A DNA stretch of 64,000 bases from Pseudomonas sp. NFIX28 (GCF_900107395.1 NZ_FNPW01000016.1:95549-159548); one strand, 5' to 3'; positions 49,041 through 58,701 are shown, counted from the first letter of the stretch. The notes: a model not told the origin generated them from the letters alone. Numbers and translations are program-made.

Positions 49041-49964
49041 TCAAAGCATGTGCCCAGCCCAAATCTTACGATTGACCAGGTCGGCAGCAATTTCTATGAA
49101 AGCATCCCCGACGAATTTGGCAGCCGGACTGACACGCCTGTCGGCAGGAAAAACCTGAACAAGTTTGCGCATGGGAATGGGGTCAACCAAGGGGGCGGCA
49201 CTGAGCACGCCAGCTTCGATTTGGGCGTAAATCGATGCCAAAGGCAAAGCGGTCAAACCGAACCCATTGCAGACCAAGGCAATCATCGCGCCAAAGGAAT
49301 CCGCTTCGACACTGGTCTTGAGCTTGATCCCGACTTCACGCGCACAATCATCCAGAATCACGCGAAGGCTATGTCGAGCGCTAGGCAACACCAATGGCTG
49401 CTCAGCCAAAGACTCGAACCACACCGGTGTATCGAGACGCAGGTTGGCGCCGGCGGGGCCGACCAGCAGCAGATTTTCCATCATCACCGGCACGATACGC
49501 AGCGTATGCAGGGGTTGGGGATCGTAAGAAATCGCCAGTTCCAATTCGCCACGCTGAACCCAATCCAGCAGATAACCACTGAAGGCCGAGGAAAACCTGA
49601 CGGCAAGATTCGGATGCGCCTCTTTGATTTTGCGCACTAGAGGAACGGTGACAATTTCCGCTACCGTCGGCGTCGTACCGATGACGACCGTTCCCCGAAA
49701 AGAGGTCTTTCCGCCCACCACAGAACTTCGAATGGACTCCATTTCTTCCATGATTCGAGTGGCATGCGCCAGCACCTCGCGACCAGCATCGGTAATCTCC
49801 ATGCCTCGTCCATGTCGATCAAACAGGTAGGTGCCGAGTTCTTTTTCCAGCATTCGAATTTGTCGGCTGAGTGCCGGTTGTGCGATGTGAAGCCGGTCTG
49901 AGGCCTTGCTGAGACTGCCTAGCTCGGCCACATGAATCAAGGTTTTGAGTTGAACGACATCCAT
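49041..49964 (-). CDS. LysR-family transcriptional regulator
   Basis: Regulator of 307 residues, normal LysR length. Seen: N-terminal HTH MDVVQLKTLIHVAELGSLSK followed by ASDRLHIAQPALSRQIRMLE, and the periplasmic-binding-protein-like effector domain (IGTTPTVAEIVTVPLVRKIK, LELAISYDPQPL, FGLTALPLASIY). The ATG at 49964 fits family alignments; an open frame reaches 50066. It is divergent from an MHS-type MFS gene with about 500 bp between, so it probably controls that transporter. Confidence 0.92.
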   Translation of the reverse strand: MDVVQLKTLIHVAELGSLSKASDRLHIAQPALSRQIRMLEKELGTYLFDRHGRGMEITDAGREVLAHATRIMEEMESIRSSVVGGKTSFRGTVVIGTTPTVAEIVTVPLVRKIKEAHPNLAVRFSSAFSGYLLDWVQRGELELAISYDPQPLHTLRIVPVMMENLLLVGPAGANLRLDTPVWFESLAEQPLVLPSARHSLRVILDDCAREVGIKLKTSVEADSFGAMIALVCNGFGLTALPLASIYAQIEAGVLSAAPLVDPIPMRKLVQVFPADRRVSPAAKFVGDAFIEIAADLVNRKIWAGHML

Positions 49965-50470
49965 TACCAGGCCAGTCAAAGTCGGGCTCGGCGCGAAATG
50001 CGTCGAAAGTAGTGTGAGTGTAAACGCATTAGCGTTTCCTGGAATGCCACAGGGCCCGCGTCGCATGGGGCCTAATGGCTTTTTAGCCGGCTCTATCCCC
50101 CTGCCCGCACGGGTTGCAAGGCAAGCTATAAAATTTCGGTATATCAGTTAGGCCTGGCTGACGACTTATTACCCTCGCCACTCTGCGGTAGCGTGCAATC
50201 AACGTCGACGCCAAGAGCGATCGACTGACTACAAGAATAAGATTCGAGGGCTTGCCGCCATGATTTACTACCTTTCTCGTTATCTGACCGACCCGCCTTA
50301 CACAGTCAGTGAACAACTGACCTCTCATCTACATCCCCCCTCTTCATGTGCCTTGGTCGTCAAAGGGTCACAGCAACTGCGTTAAGCACATCAACCCATC
50401 GAGCTAGCAACGTCGGACACGCATCAGCGTGCGCCTCGTATCGTCTCGCCTTGAAAAAAGGGTGAACAGA
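49965..50470. other. Divergent promoter region, LysR and MFS genes
   Basis: 506 bp with no convincing gene. It must contain the LysR operator and both promoters; AAAATTTCGGTATATCAGTTAG near 50130 is the most AT-rich, promoter-like part. A small open frame at 50083-50328 lacks protein features. Confidence 0.45.
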
Positions 50471-51847
50471 ATGTCTGCATCAACCAGCGACTCAACCCTC
50501 CACGCTGAAAAGTCCGATCAGATAAAAAGTCCGAATCGCGTCAGAGCCATCATGGGTGCCTGCTCGGGCAATCTGGTGGAGTGGTACGACTTTTTCATTT
50601 ATGCCTATACCGCCATCTACTTTGCGGCTTCGTTTTTCCCCAAAGGCGATACAACCAGCCAGCTACTCGCAACCGCCGGCGTCTTCGCCGTTGGTTTTTT
50701 CATGCGCCCTCTGGGCGGTTGGATTTTTGGCTGGATTGCTGATACTCGCGGCCGGAAGGTCTCGATGATTATCTCGGTGTTCATGATGTGCGCCGGCTCG
50801 CTGTTGATCGCCGTCATGCCAACCTACGACACCATCGGTGTAGCTGCGCCAGTTTTGCTCGTCGTCGCCAGACTGATTCAGGGCTTGTCCGTAGGCGCAG
50901 AGTACGGCACAGGTGCCACCTACATCAGTGAAATCGCGACACCCGGTCGTCGCTGTTTCTATGGATCGTTTCAGTACTTCACCATCATCGCAGGCCAACT
51001 CCTTGCCCTGATGACCGTGGTCATACTTCAACAAACTCTTACTGGCGAGGAACTGCGGGAATGGGGCTGGAGAATTCCGTTCTTCATCGGAGCCCTGAGT
51101 TCTATCGTAGTCATGTATTTGCGCCGTGCGCTGCATGAAACCGCCACCAAGAAAGACATGAACCGCAAAGATGCCGGCTCGCTACGCGGCATGTTCAAAC
51201 ACAAACGCGCAGTGGCACTGGTGGTCGCGTTTACCATTGGCGGTTCACTTTACTTCTACACCTTCACCACCTACATGCAGAAATTTCTGGTGATCTCTGC
51301 GGGGTTTAGTCCGGAAACGGTGAGTTTCATCATGACGGCCGCCCTGGTCGGTTTCATGTTTTGTCAGCCACTCTTTGGTCTGCTCGGCGACCGAATCGGG
51401 ATCAAGGTCCACATGCTGATGTTTTCCGGGTTGGCCATGTTGTTGGTGATCCCCCTGCTCTATTCACTGCAATCGGTCAGCAGTCCATTTACAGCGTTCC
51501 TGCTGGTATTTGGCGGCCTGGCAATCGCGTCGCTGTACACCCCGATTGCCGGTATCGTCAAAGCTGAACTGTTCCCGCCAGCGGTACGTGCATTGGGTGT
51601 GGGCTTTCCTTATGCCGTCGGCAACGCGGCGTTCGGTGGCACCGCCGAATACGTCGCCTTGTCGCTTCGGTCGCAGGGTATTGAGGAGTATTTCTTCTTC
51701 TACGTCGCGGCCGTAGTAACCATCACTTTCATCGCAGCGATGCTAATGCCTAACCTGTCCCGCTATGGTTACATCAGCGGCTCGGGTGAGATCGAAGAAC
51801 GCACCGGACTGTGGGGCTGCATCAAATCGCAGGCTGCCAGGATCTGA
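50471..51847 (+). CDS. MHS-family MFS transporter (KgtP/ShiA-like)
   Basis: Proton symporter of 458 residues with 12 TM segments. Seen: the subfamily hallmark GNLVEWYDFFIYAYTAIYFA, GWIFGWIADTRGRKVSMII in loop 2-3, LIQGLSVGAEYGTGATYISE, and GDRIGIKVHMLMFSG in the second half. These place it in the metabolite:H+ symporter group, which carries small carboxylates such as 2-oxoglutarate, citrate, shikimate or betaines. A strong convergent terminator follows it. Probably imports a carboxylate under control of the divergent LysR protein. Confidence 0.93.
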   Translation: MSASTSDSTLHAEKSDQIKSPNRVRAIMGACSGNLVEWYDFFIYAYTAIYFAASFFPKGDTTSQLLATAGVFAVGFFMRPLGGWIFGWIADTRGRKVSMIISVFMMCAGSLLIAVMPTYDTIGVAAPVLLVVARLIQGLSVGAEYGTGATYISEIATPGRRCFYGSFQYFTIIAGQLLALMTVVILQQTLTGEELREWGWRIPFFIGALSSIVVMYLRRALHETATKKDMNRKDAGSLRGMFKHKRAVALVVAFTIGGSLYFYTFTTYMQKFLVISAGFSPETVSFIMTAALVGFMFCQPLFGLLGDRIGIKVHMLMFSGLAMLLVIPLLYSLQSVSSPFTAFLLVFGGLAIASLYTPIAGIVKAELFPPAVRALGVGFPYAVGNAAFGGTAEYVALSLRSQGIEEYFFFYVAAVVTITFIAAMLMPNLSRYGYISGSGEIEERTGLWGCIKSQAARI

Positions 51848-51870
51848 GGCACTGACGATTACCATGGTTT

Positions 51871-51908
51871 TTTAAAAGGGCCCATGATGATCCATGGGCC
51901 CTTTTAAA
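51871..51908. terminator. Bidirectional terminator
   Basis: Perfect 16-bp stem TTTAAAAGGGCCCATG / CATGGGCCCTTTTAAA around ATGATC. A and T tails on both sides let it stop both the MFS transcript and the convergent symporter transcript. Confidence 0.9.
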
Positions 51909-51909
51909 A

Positions 51910-53364
51910 TCATTGAGTAGCGGATACCGATGCTACTTGTGATGAATGCTCTTGGTGAACCTTGGTTACCTTTTCCCGGTTCGGCCATGCCTGCAAATCC
52001 AGATCAAGATCCTTGAACTGACTTGAATCGAAGACCGGCGACTTGATGCCGGTTTTGCGTTGCTGATCATAGTCACGCAGCAAGCGCATCCCAACCTTGA
52101 ACAACAAAGCCAGGGCGATCAGATTCACGAAGGCCAGCAGTGTCATGGTGATGTCGGCAAAGGCGAATACCGTGTCCAGATTCTGGATGGCTCCCCACAT
52201 GACAAGCATTAACACCAATCCACGATAGACCAGGACGGCAGCGCGCTTGTCTCCCAGCAGAAAACGCAGATTATTCTCACCCAAGTAGTAGTTGTAGAGG
52301 ATCGAAGTGAAGACAAACAGAGCCAACGCTACGCTGATGAAAGTACGCCCCCAGTCTCCAACCACCGCGGCTAGCGCGTTCTGCGTCAGCGCCAGGCCAT
52401 CACCTTCGAAACCCGGGGTATAAAAGCCTGATAGCAGGATCAACAGCGCCGTGCAGGTACAGATGACAAAGGTATCGAGGAAAACGCTGAACGCTTGAAC
52501 CACACCTTGAGCTGCCGGGTGATCCACTTTCGCCACTGCGGCTACGTTAGGCGCACTACCGAGCCCCGCTTCGTTGGCAAACACCCCGCGTTTGACGCCC
52601 ATGACAATGGCACTGCCGACCAGGCCGGCAAACGCCTGATCCAGGCCGAAAGCGCTTTTGAAAATGGTCATCAGCATGCCAGGGACATGATCGAACTGAA
52701 GCACAATCACATACACAGTGACACTGATGTAAGCCAGCGTTTTGATTGGCACCAGCAGGTCCGAGACGGCAGCGATGCGCTTGATGCCGCCCATGAAGAC
52801 CAAGCCAAGTAATATCGCAATTGCGATGCCGGAGTAAGTCACCGAGAAACCGAACGCATTGTTCAGAGAATGGGTCACGGCGTGGGATTGCAGCCCGTTG
52901 AAAGCGAAACCGAAAGTCACCAGCAGCAACAAGGCCATGACCTTGCCTAACCAGGGTTGTTTCAGTCCGTACTGGATGTAGTACGACGGCCCGCCACGAA
53001 ACTGCCCGTTCGCATCACACCGTTTGTACAACTGCCCAAGGCTGCATTCAAAGAAACTGGTGGACATGCCCACCAGCGCCGTAACCCACATCCAGAACAC
53101 CGCGCCGGGGCCACCCAATGTGACTGCCAAGCCGACACCGGCGATGTTGCCTGCGCCTACGCGACCCGCCAGGCTCAGCATCAAGGCCTGAAACGAGCTG
53201 ATCTGGCCGGCACTCTTTTGCACGCTATCGCGGAAAGCGCCGAACATATGCAAAAAATGGCGGAACTGCACAAAACGCGAACGCATCGTGAAGTAGCCGC
53301 CCAGGCCTACGATAAGCACGATCAGAAGCTTGCCGGAAAGAAAACTGTTAATGACTTCAAGCAT
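51910..53364 (-). CDS. Sodium:amino-acid symporter of the AGCS family
   Basis: Inner-membrane carrier of 484 residues. Seen: the signature RVGAGNIAGVGLAVTLGGPG followed by AVFWMWVTALVGMSTSFFEC, the AGCS pattern GVKRGVFANEAGLGSAPNVA, and about ten TM segments. Known members import alanine or glycine with sodium. A charged C-terminal tail of about 50 residues is present (LKDLDLDLQAWPNREK-like). It lies next to an alpha/beta hydrolase gene, and could supply an amino acid to the catabolic cluster further on. Confidence 0.93.
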   Translation of the reverse strand: MLEVINSFLSGKLLIVLIVGLGGYFTMRSRFVQFRHFLHMFGAFRDSVQKSAGQISSFQALMLSLAGRVGAGNIAGVGLAVTLGGPGAVFWMWVTALVGMSTSFFECSLGQLYKRCDANGQFRGGPSYYIQYGLKQPWLGKVMALLLLVTFGFAFNGLQSHAVTHSLNNAFGFSVTYSGIAIAILLGLVFMGGIKRIAAVSDLLVPIKTLAYISVTVYVIVLQFDHVPGMLMTIFKSAFGLDQAFAGLVGSAIVMGVKRGVFANEAGLGSAPNVAAVAKVDHPAAQGVVQAFSVFLDTFVICTCTALLILLSGFYTPGFEGDGLALTQNALAAVVGDWGRTFISVALALFVFTSILYNYYLGENNLRFLLGDKRAAVLVYRGLVLMLVMWGAIQNLDTVFAFADITMTLLAFVNLIALALLFKVGMRLLRDYDQQRKTGIKSPVFDSSQFKDLDLDLQAWPNREKVTKVHQEHSSQVASVSATQ

Positions 53365-53531
53365 GGGTCGAACCTCTTGTTGTTATAGGTACACGGATTT
53401 CAGGCACGCAAGCGCCTGCACACATCGCCGCCCGAGGGCAGCAGAAGTGACTGAACCAGTTCTTGAATTTCAAGGTTGTGGCCTGATTGGGCTCCCATGA
53501 AAAAATCAGGAAGCCCTCAGGACGACCGGAC

Positions 53532-54350
53532 TTACCCGGTAAGGCTGCTCGCCTGGAAATCGGCGATCTGTTGCCACATCGCGATCGGGTTGGAATACAT
53601 CGGGAAGTGCCCGCAATCAGGAATGGGCGCCAGCCGGACACCTTCGGCCTGGATATGCGGCAGATAAGACAGTGACGCGTTCTGCTCCCCGTACATGAAC
53701 ATCCGCGGGCACTTCAACCCGAGGAATTTGCTCATCAGATCAGCATTATCGGAAAGATCGACCATCGACTGGAAAATCCCCCGCACCGCACCGGCACGCA
53801 CCTTGTGCCGCAAGCTCGCAGAATAGAGTGCGCTGGCATACGCCGGGGCGTGCCGGGCACGTTCGATGAAGGCGGCGAAAAACGCCTCGGGATCGTCGCT
53901 CGGATAATCGACGATCTGCCGGCTGAGGAAGCAGTCTTCCGGGGCGATATTGCCCTCGATATCGACGAAGCTGAGCACCCGCTCCGGGAACTGGTGGGCC
54001 AGCATCAGCGCGGTCAGCCCACCCATGGAGTGGCCGACCAAATGGAAGCGTTCGATGCCAAAATGCGCCAGCACCTGCAACGCAGTCTGCAGCAGAAAGG
54101 GAATGGAAATTCTGGAAAGATCACTGCACTGGCTTTCGCCGCAACCCGGTGCGTCGTACGCCACGAAAGGGTGACCGGCGAATGCGGGCTGCTGCACGAT
54201 GTCGGCATAGTCCTCCTTGGTCGAACCAAAACCATGCAGGAACACGATCGGCGCAAGGACGCCGTCGCGATGGATGGCGGCCACGTTCAGTTGGACACCC
54301 TCCACCGTCAGAGGGAGTTGCACATGAGTGAACGTTTCTGGAGAAGACAC
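53532..54350 (-). CDS. Alpha/beta hydrolase
   Basis: Cytosolic hydrolase of 272 residues. Seen: oxyanion-loop motif VFLHGFGSTKEDYADIV, nucleophile Ser in LVGHSMGGLTALMLAHQFPE, acid in FMYGEQNASLSYLP and His in PIPDCGHFPMYSN: a complete catalytic triad. GTG at 54350 is preferred as start because AAGGAG lies at the right distance; an alternative TTG at 54419 extends it. Resembles C-C bond or ester hydrolases of the MhpC/haloperoxidase type. Its substrate might belong to the neighbouring catabolic unit. Confidence 0.87.
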   Translation of the reverse strand: MSSPETFTHVQLPLTVEGVQLNVAAIHRDGVLAPIVFLHGFGSTKEDYADIVQQPAFAGHPFVAYDAPGCGESQCSDLSRISIPFLLQTALQVLAHFGIERFHLVGHSMGGLTALMLAHQFPERVLSFVDIEGNIAPEDCFLSRQIVDYPSDDPEAFFAAFIERARHAPAYASALYSASLRHKVRAGAVRGIFQSMVDLSDNADLMSKFLGLKCPRMFMYGEQNASLSYLPHIQAEGVRLAPIPDCGHFPMYSNPIAMWQQIADFQASSLTG

Positions 54351-54509
54351 GTTGTTGACTCCTTGAACGGAAAGGTAGCGCCGAACCTGGGTTGCCGGCA
54401 GCCAGGCTCGCAATTTCAAGGGAATCGAGCCTTCTGTAAATTCCTAATACGGGAAGGCTTTCATACGCCAAACCTATCACTCCTGTTCACGCACAGGGCC
54501 TTGGTCGAC

Positions 54510-55403
54510 TCACACACGGGACTGGAGCCGGGTGACCAGTTCCTCCACCAGCGGGTTGGGCCGATCTGCATTCCAGGCCACCGCTGTGGTCACGACATTG
54601 AGCTTCTGGCTCAGCGCTCGAAATACCACATTGTCCGGCGCCAGTTTTTTCAGCGACGCCGGTACCAGTGCGATACCCTGGCCGCAGCTGACAAAGGCAA
54701 TTTGCGAGGCGACCGAGCGCACTTCATGCAGCACGCGCGGGGAAAAACCGCTGGCGCGGCAGGTCGCGATCAGATTGTCAAAGTAGACCGGGCTGACCTT
54801 TCGGGAAAACATCACTAAAGGTTCAGTGGCCAGGCTGGACAGGCTGAGTCGCGTGCGCGCAGCCAAGGGGTGATTGCTGGGCAGGGCCACAACCAGGCGG
54901 TCCTGAGTTAGCGGCAGTGATTTGATCGAGACCCCCAGATCACCGTCCAGCCGGGCGAAGGCCAGATCGATGTCTCCGGCTTCCAGCGCCGGGACGGCTT
55001 CGACGCTGTCAATCTCCCGCACGGACACAGTGAGGTGCGGGTAATCACTTTTCAGTTGCTCGATCAAATCGGGCAAGACATCAAACATGGCCGTAGAAAT
55101 CGCGCCGATGGTCAACATCCCGGACTGCCCCGCCACCGCCTCCTCCACGGCGAGTTCCAGCCGCTCCAATTGGTCCGCGAACTTGCGCACGGCCGGCAGA
55201 ATCGCCGCCCCCTCCGGGGTCAACTTCGCACCGCGTCGCGAGCGATCAAACAGCTTGACCTTGAGCGCCTGCTCCAGCACCTGGATCTGCTCGCTCAGCG
55301 GTGGCTGGGACATGCCCAAACGCTTGGCAGCTCGGCCGAAATTCTGTTCTTCGGCCACCGCAAGGAACAACCAGAGATGACGAATCAGTCGAAAATTGAT
55401 CAT
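54510..55403 (-). CDS. LysR-family transcriptional regulator
   Basis: Regulator of 297 residues. Seen: HTH with RLIRHLWLFLAVAEEQNFGR and AAKRLGMSQPPLSEQIQVLE, then the effector domain GAISTAMFDVLPDLIEQLKS and later EVRSVASQIAFVSCGQGIAL. It is of the CbbR/BenM-like subclass that controls aromatic and acid catabolism. It is divergent from the RraA-family operon with 105 bp between, so it is very probably the activator of that operon. Confidence 0.92.
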   Translation of the reverse strand: MINFRLIRHLWLFLAVAEEQNFGRAAKRLGMSQPPLSEQIQVLEQALKVKLFDRSRRGAKLTPEGAAILPAVRKFADQLERLELAVEEAVAGQSGMLTIGAISTAMFDVLPDLIEQLKSDYPHLTVSVREIDSVEAVPALEAGDIDLAFARLDGDLGVSIKSLPLTQDRLVVALPSNHPLAARTRLSLSSLATEPLVMFSRKVSPVYFDNLIATCRASGFSPRVLHEVRSVASQIAFVSCGQGIALVPASLKKLAPDNVVFRALSQKLNVVTTAVAWNADRPNPLVEELVTRLQSRV

Positions 55404-55508
55404 GATTAATCCATAGGTTTAACGTATCTAACGCATCTGTGATTAGTAATATACCTATCAAATTGTCTCACTGACACTGGACGCCTCCGTCACCACTGGG
55501 GCTTTCCC
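55404..55508. promoter_or_regulatory. Divergent LysR operator/promoter region
   Basis: 105-bp gap between the LysR gene and the RraA operon. It contains an inverted pair ATAGGT (55413) and ACCTAT (55453) and AT-rich DNA (GATTAGTAATATACC) suited to a LysR activation site and a -10 element. Confidence 0.45.
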
Positions 55509-56174
55509 ATGATCAATAAGAGTTTGCTGGATCGCTTGGCAGCGCTGGATACCAACACGGTTTCCGATGCGCTCGACTTCCTCGGCTTGCCGGGTGCCAC
55601 CGTTGGGCTGCGCCCGTTATGGAACTGCCCAAAGATTGTCGGCCGCGCCAGCACCGTGCTGCTGGCTCCTAAATCCGACAACGTCCCCACTGTGCACCTG
55701 ATTACCCCCGTGGTGGAACAGATCGACAGCGATGATCGTGTGCTGGTGATCGCCGGTGGAATCGAAGGCATCTCCTGCTGGGGCGACATCCTCGCCAATG
55801 CAGCGGCCAGCAAGAAAGTGCGCGGTACGGTAATCGACGGTTTCAGCCGCGACATCGACGGCAGCGAGTCAATTGGCTACCCGGTTTATGGCCGCGGCGT
55901 GACCATGATCAGTGCCCGCAATCGGGTGGTGCAGATCGATGCCGCCGTAACCATCAACGTGGCCGGCGTCGACGTCAGCGAGAACGACTACGTCATCGCC
56001 GATACCTGCGGCACCGTGTTCGTGCCCTCAGCCTATATCGAAAAAGTGGTCGACCTTGGCGAGCGTATTGCCCGCCGCCAGGACGGCATGGTCGAGGCTG
56101 TTCGCAGCGGTCGCTCAGTCGCCGAAGTGATGCATGACACCCAATTCGAAGCGATCCACGTGGAGCACGCCTAA
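55509..56174 (+). CDS. RraA-family aldolase/decarboxylase-like protein 1
   Basis: Protein of 221 residues in the RraA/4-hydroxy-4-methyl-2-oxoglutarate aldolase fold. Seen: LDTNTVSDALDFLGLPGATV, the middle GGIEGISCWGDILANAAASK, and the metal-site signature RGTVIDGFSRDIDGSES (DG..RD). Known: family members are trimeric, use a divalent metal, and either split 2-oxoglutarate-type aldols or decarboxylate oxaloacetate. It is the first gene of the operon, joined to the next by an overlapping TAATG. Confidence 0.88.
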   Translation: MINKSLLDRLAALDTNTVSDALDFLGLPGATVGLRPLWNCPKIVGRASTVLLAPKSDNVPTVHLITPVVEQIDSDDRVLVIAGGIEGISCWGDILANAAASKKVRGTVIDGFSRDIDGSESIGYPVYGRGVTMISARNRVVQIDAAVTINVAGVDVSENDYVIADTCGTVFVPSAYIEKVVDLGERIARRQDGMVEAVRSGRSVAEVMHDTQFEAIHVEHA

Positions 56175-56836
56175 TGAATCCGGAAGACAAAGGCCTGGTC
56201 GCCTTATTTGAAGGCCTCGACACCCCGGGCGTCTCCGATGCCCTGGACAAACTCGGACTGCCCGGCCAATGCCTCGGTGTGGCGCCACTGGACAATTACG
56301 GCAAGGTCACCGTCGGACCGGCATTCACTGTGCAGTACGTCACGGCCAGCGTACCTCCGGGCACCGTGGGCGATTTCATCGAAGACGTGGCACCGGGCGA
56401 CGTGGTGGTCATCGACAACGGCGGCCGCACCGACTGCACCGTCTGGGGCGACATCATGACCCAGTACGCCGGTACTCGGCAGATCGCTGCCACGGTCATC
56501 GACGGTGTTTGCCGTGACGTAAACAAAGCACTGGGCGATGGCTACCCGATGTTCAGCAAAGGCCGCTTCATGCGCACCGGCAAAGACCGCGTACAGGTTC
56601 AGTCGGTCAACCAGCCGGTGTCCATCGGTACGGCTCGGGTCTGTGCCCGCGACATCGTGGTCGCTGACGCCAACGGCGTAGTGATTGTCCCCCGCGCCCA
56701 TGCGGCTGAAGTGGCGGCATGTGCCCGCCAGATCGAATCGGTCGAAGCCGAGATTCGCGCCCTGATCAGCCAAGGCAAAACCCTTAAAGAAGCCCGGGCA
56801 GCACTGGGTTACCACAACCTGCAGAGGAAAGTCTGA
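56174..56836 (+). CDS. RraA-family aldolase/decarboxylase-like protein 2
   Basis: Second paralogue, 220 residues. Seen: LDTPGVSDALDKLGLPGQCL, VAPGDVVVIDNGGRTDCTVW (the closest of the three to the true HMG-aldolase motif GDVxVxDxxG), WGDIMTQYAGTR, and ATVIDGVCRDVNKAL with the DG..RD metal-site residues. Its start codon shares one base with the stop of gene 1, and its stop overlaps the start of gene 3. It might be the catalytic member of a mixed trimer. Confidence 0.88.
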   Translation: MNPEDKGLVALFEGLDTPGVSDALDKLGLPGQCLGVAPLDNYGKVTVGPAFTVQYVTASVPPGTVGDFIEDVAPGDVVVIDNGGRTDCTVWGDIMTQYAGTRQIAATVIDGVCRDVNKALGDGYPMFSKGRFMRTGKDRVQVQSVNQPVSIGTARVCARDIVVADANGVVIVPRAHAAEVAACARQIESVEAEIRALISQGKTLKEARAALGYHNLQRKV

Positions 56837-57474
56837 TGACCACGCTCCCCCTCCCCCTGGATTTTCATGCGCGGGCAAAAGTGCTGGGCAGTTCAACGCT
56901 GTATGAAGCGTCCCATCTGCCTTGCGCGGTCGACAGTGCAATCCGCCCGGTCTGGGACGGCGCCTTCATCTCCGCCCCCGCTTACCCTCTGGAATGTTCG
57001 CCCGGTGACAACCTCGCCCTGCACCTGGCGATGGAACGTGTGCCCCGTGGCAGCGTGCTGGTCGTGGGTACGGGTGGCTTCATCGCCGGTTATTGGGGCG
57101 AAGTGCTGACCGTCGCGGCCGAAGCGGCTGGCGTTGTCGGACTGGTGATTGATGGTGGTGTGCGCGATATCGCGGCCCTGAAGAAGCGCCAGTTCCCGGT
57201 GTTTGCTCGCGGTATTTCGGTGAGAGGCACGGTCAAGGCCAGTGCGCCTTCGGTGGGGCAACCGTTCAATTTCAACGGTGCCTTCGTGGCACAGGGCGAC
57301 TGGGTGGTGGCTGACGATGACGGTGTGATCATCATCCCCAAGGCGGATGCGGCACGAACCCTGGCCGAAGGCGAAGTGCGTGCGAACAAGGAAGCGCAGA
57401 TGATGCAGGCGCTGACAGAGGGTCGCTCGACTCTGGAACTGATGAACCTGACTGAGTGGAGAACCCGCGCATGA
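56836..57474 (+). CDS. RraA-family aldolase/decarboxylase-like protein 3
   Basis: Third paralogue, 212 residues. Seen: a different N-terminus (LDFHARAKVLGSSTLYEASH), VLVVGTGGFIAGYWGEVLTV, GLVIDGGVRDIAALKKRQFP with DG..RD retained, and VADDDGVIIIPKADAARTLA near the end. It diverges more from the first two than they do from each other. Its TGA overlaps the ATG of the aminotransferase gene (ATGA), so all four genes are translationally coupled. Confidence 0.87.
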   Translation: MTTLPLPLDFHARAKVLGSSTLYEASHLPCAVDSAIRPVWDGAFISAPAYPLECSPGDNLALHLAMERVPRGSVLVVGTGGFIAGYWGEVLTVAAEAAGVVGLVIDGGVRDIAALKKRQFPVFARGISVRGTVKASAPSVGQPFNFNGAFVAQGDWVVADDDGVIIIPKADAARTLAEGEVRANKEAQMMQALTEGRSTLELMNLTEWRTRA

Positions 57475-58685
57475 GCGCCGATATCCAGCGTCTGAACCAG
57501 CGTCTGGCCAGTACACAGCCTTCCGCGACCTACCGAATAATGGATCGGGTGGCAGAGCGCCGGGCACAAGGCGCGAAGATCATTTCGCTGTGCGCCGGCG
57601 AGCCCGATTTCGATACGCCCAAGCATGTGCGCGAAGCGGCCATTCACGCCATTGAACATGGCCACACCCGCTACACCCAGGTCGCTGGTGTAAGTTCACT
57701 GCGAGAAGCGGTGGCCGCCAAGTTCCGCCGCGAGAACGGCCTGGACGTCACCTGGCAAGACACCCTGGTCTGCAACGGTGGCAAGCAGGTGATCTACAAC
57801 GCCTTGGCCGCGACCCTCAATGAGGGTGACGAAGTCATCGTGCCGGCGCCGTACTGGGTCAGTTACCCGGAGATGGTGCAACTGTGTGGTGGTGAAGCCC
57901 GAATCGTTACCTGCGATGCCGACACAGGTTTCAAGCTGACGCCCTCGGCACTGGCCGCGGCGATCACACCGCAGACCCGCTGGTTGATCCTCAATTCGCC
58001 GTCCAACCCGACCGGCGCGGTGTACAGCCAGGAAGAACTGCACGCTCTGGCTGAGGTGTTGTTGGCCCATCCTCACGTGCTGATTCTGGCCGATGACATC
58101 TACGAGCATCTGATTTTCGACGATCAAGCGTTCTACACCCTAGCCCAGGTTGAACCACGACTGGCACCGCGCACTCTGACCATGAACGGGGTGTCCAAGG
58201 CCTATGCCATGACCGGCTGGCGCATCGGTTTCGCCACAGGGCCATGCTGGCTACTGGACGCCATGGAAAAGCTGCAAGGTCAGCAAACCTCCGGCTCCAG
58301 CTCTGTGTCGCAACAGGCCGCACTCGCCGCGCTGGAAGGTCCCAAGGATTTCATCCGTGAAAGCCGCGTTGCATTCCAGAGTCGTCGCGATTTGATGGTG
58401 GCGTTGCTGAACGACACCCCAGGCCTTGAATGCGTCAGTCCAGCCGGAGCGTTCTATGCGTTCGCTTCCTGTTCCGGATTGATCGGTCGCACCTCATCCG
58501 GTGGCCGAGTACTGCACACCGACGAAGATGTCGCGCATGCGCTGCTCGACGAAGCGAATGTGGCCGTGGTGCATGGCAGCGCTTTTGGTCTTGGCCCCTA
58601 CATTCGCATTGCCTACGCCCTGGATGACGCTTCATTGCGCCGGGCGTGCGAGGCGATCCGTACGTTCTGCACCTCGCTACGTTAA
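57471..58685 (+). CDS. Class I/II PLP aminotransferase (AspC/AlaT-like)
   Basis: Transaminase of 404 residues. Seen: ISLCAGEPDFDTPKHVREAA, TRYTQVAGVSSLREAVAAKF, LNSPSNPTGAVYSQEELHAL, LADDIYEHLIFDD, and the PLP lysine Lys243 in MNGVSKAYAMTGWRIGFATG, plus a C-terminal IRIAYALDD with the substrate-carboxylate Arg. This is the Iγ subgroup of aspartate or broad-range transaminases. It likely makes the 2-oxo acid used by the downstream TPP enzyme or the RraA aldolases. A hairpin follows it. Confidence 0.93.
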   Translation: MSADIQRLNQRLASTQPSATYRIMDRVAERRAQGAKIISLCAGEPDFDTPKHVREAAIHAIEHGHTRYTQVAGVSSLREAVAAKFRRENGLDVTWQDTLVCNGGKQVIYNALAATLNEGDEVIVPAPYWVSYPEMVQLCGGEARIVTCDADTGFKLTPSALAAAITPQTRWLILNSPSNPTGAVYSQEELHALAEVLLAHPHVLILADDIYEHLIFDDQAFYTLAQVEPRLAPRTLTMNGVSKAYAMTGWRIGFATGPCWLLDAMEKLQGQQTSGSSSVSQQAALAALEGPKDFIRESRVAFQSRRDLMVALLNDTPGLECVSPAGAFYAFASCSGLIGRTSSGGRVLHTDEDVAHALLDEANVAVVHGSAFGLGPYIRIAYALDDASLRRACEAIRTFCTSLR

Positions 58686-58701
58686 TCATTTCCCCTCCCA
58701 T

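Noticed and set aside
50083..50328. 81-codon open frame in the LysR/MFS gap
   Set aside because: Random composition, no RBS, occupies the expected regulatory region.
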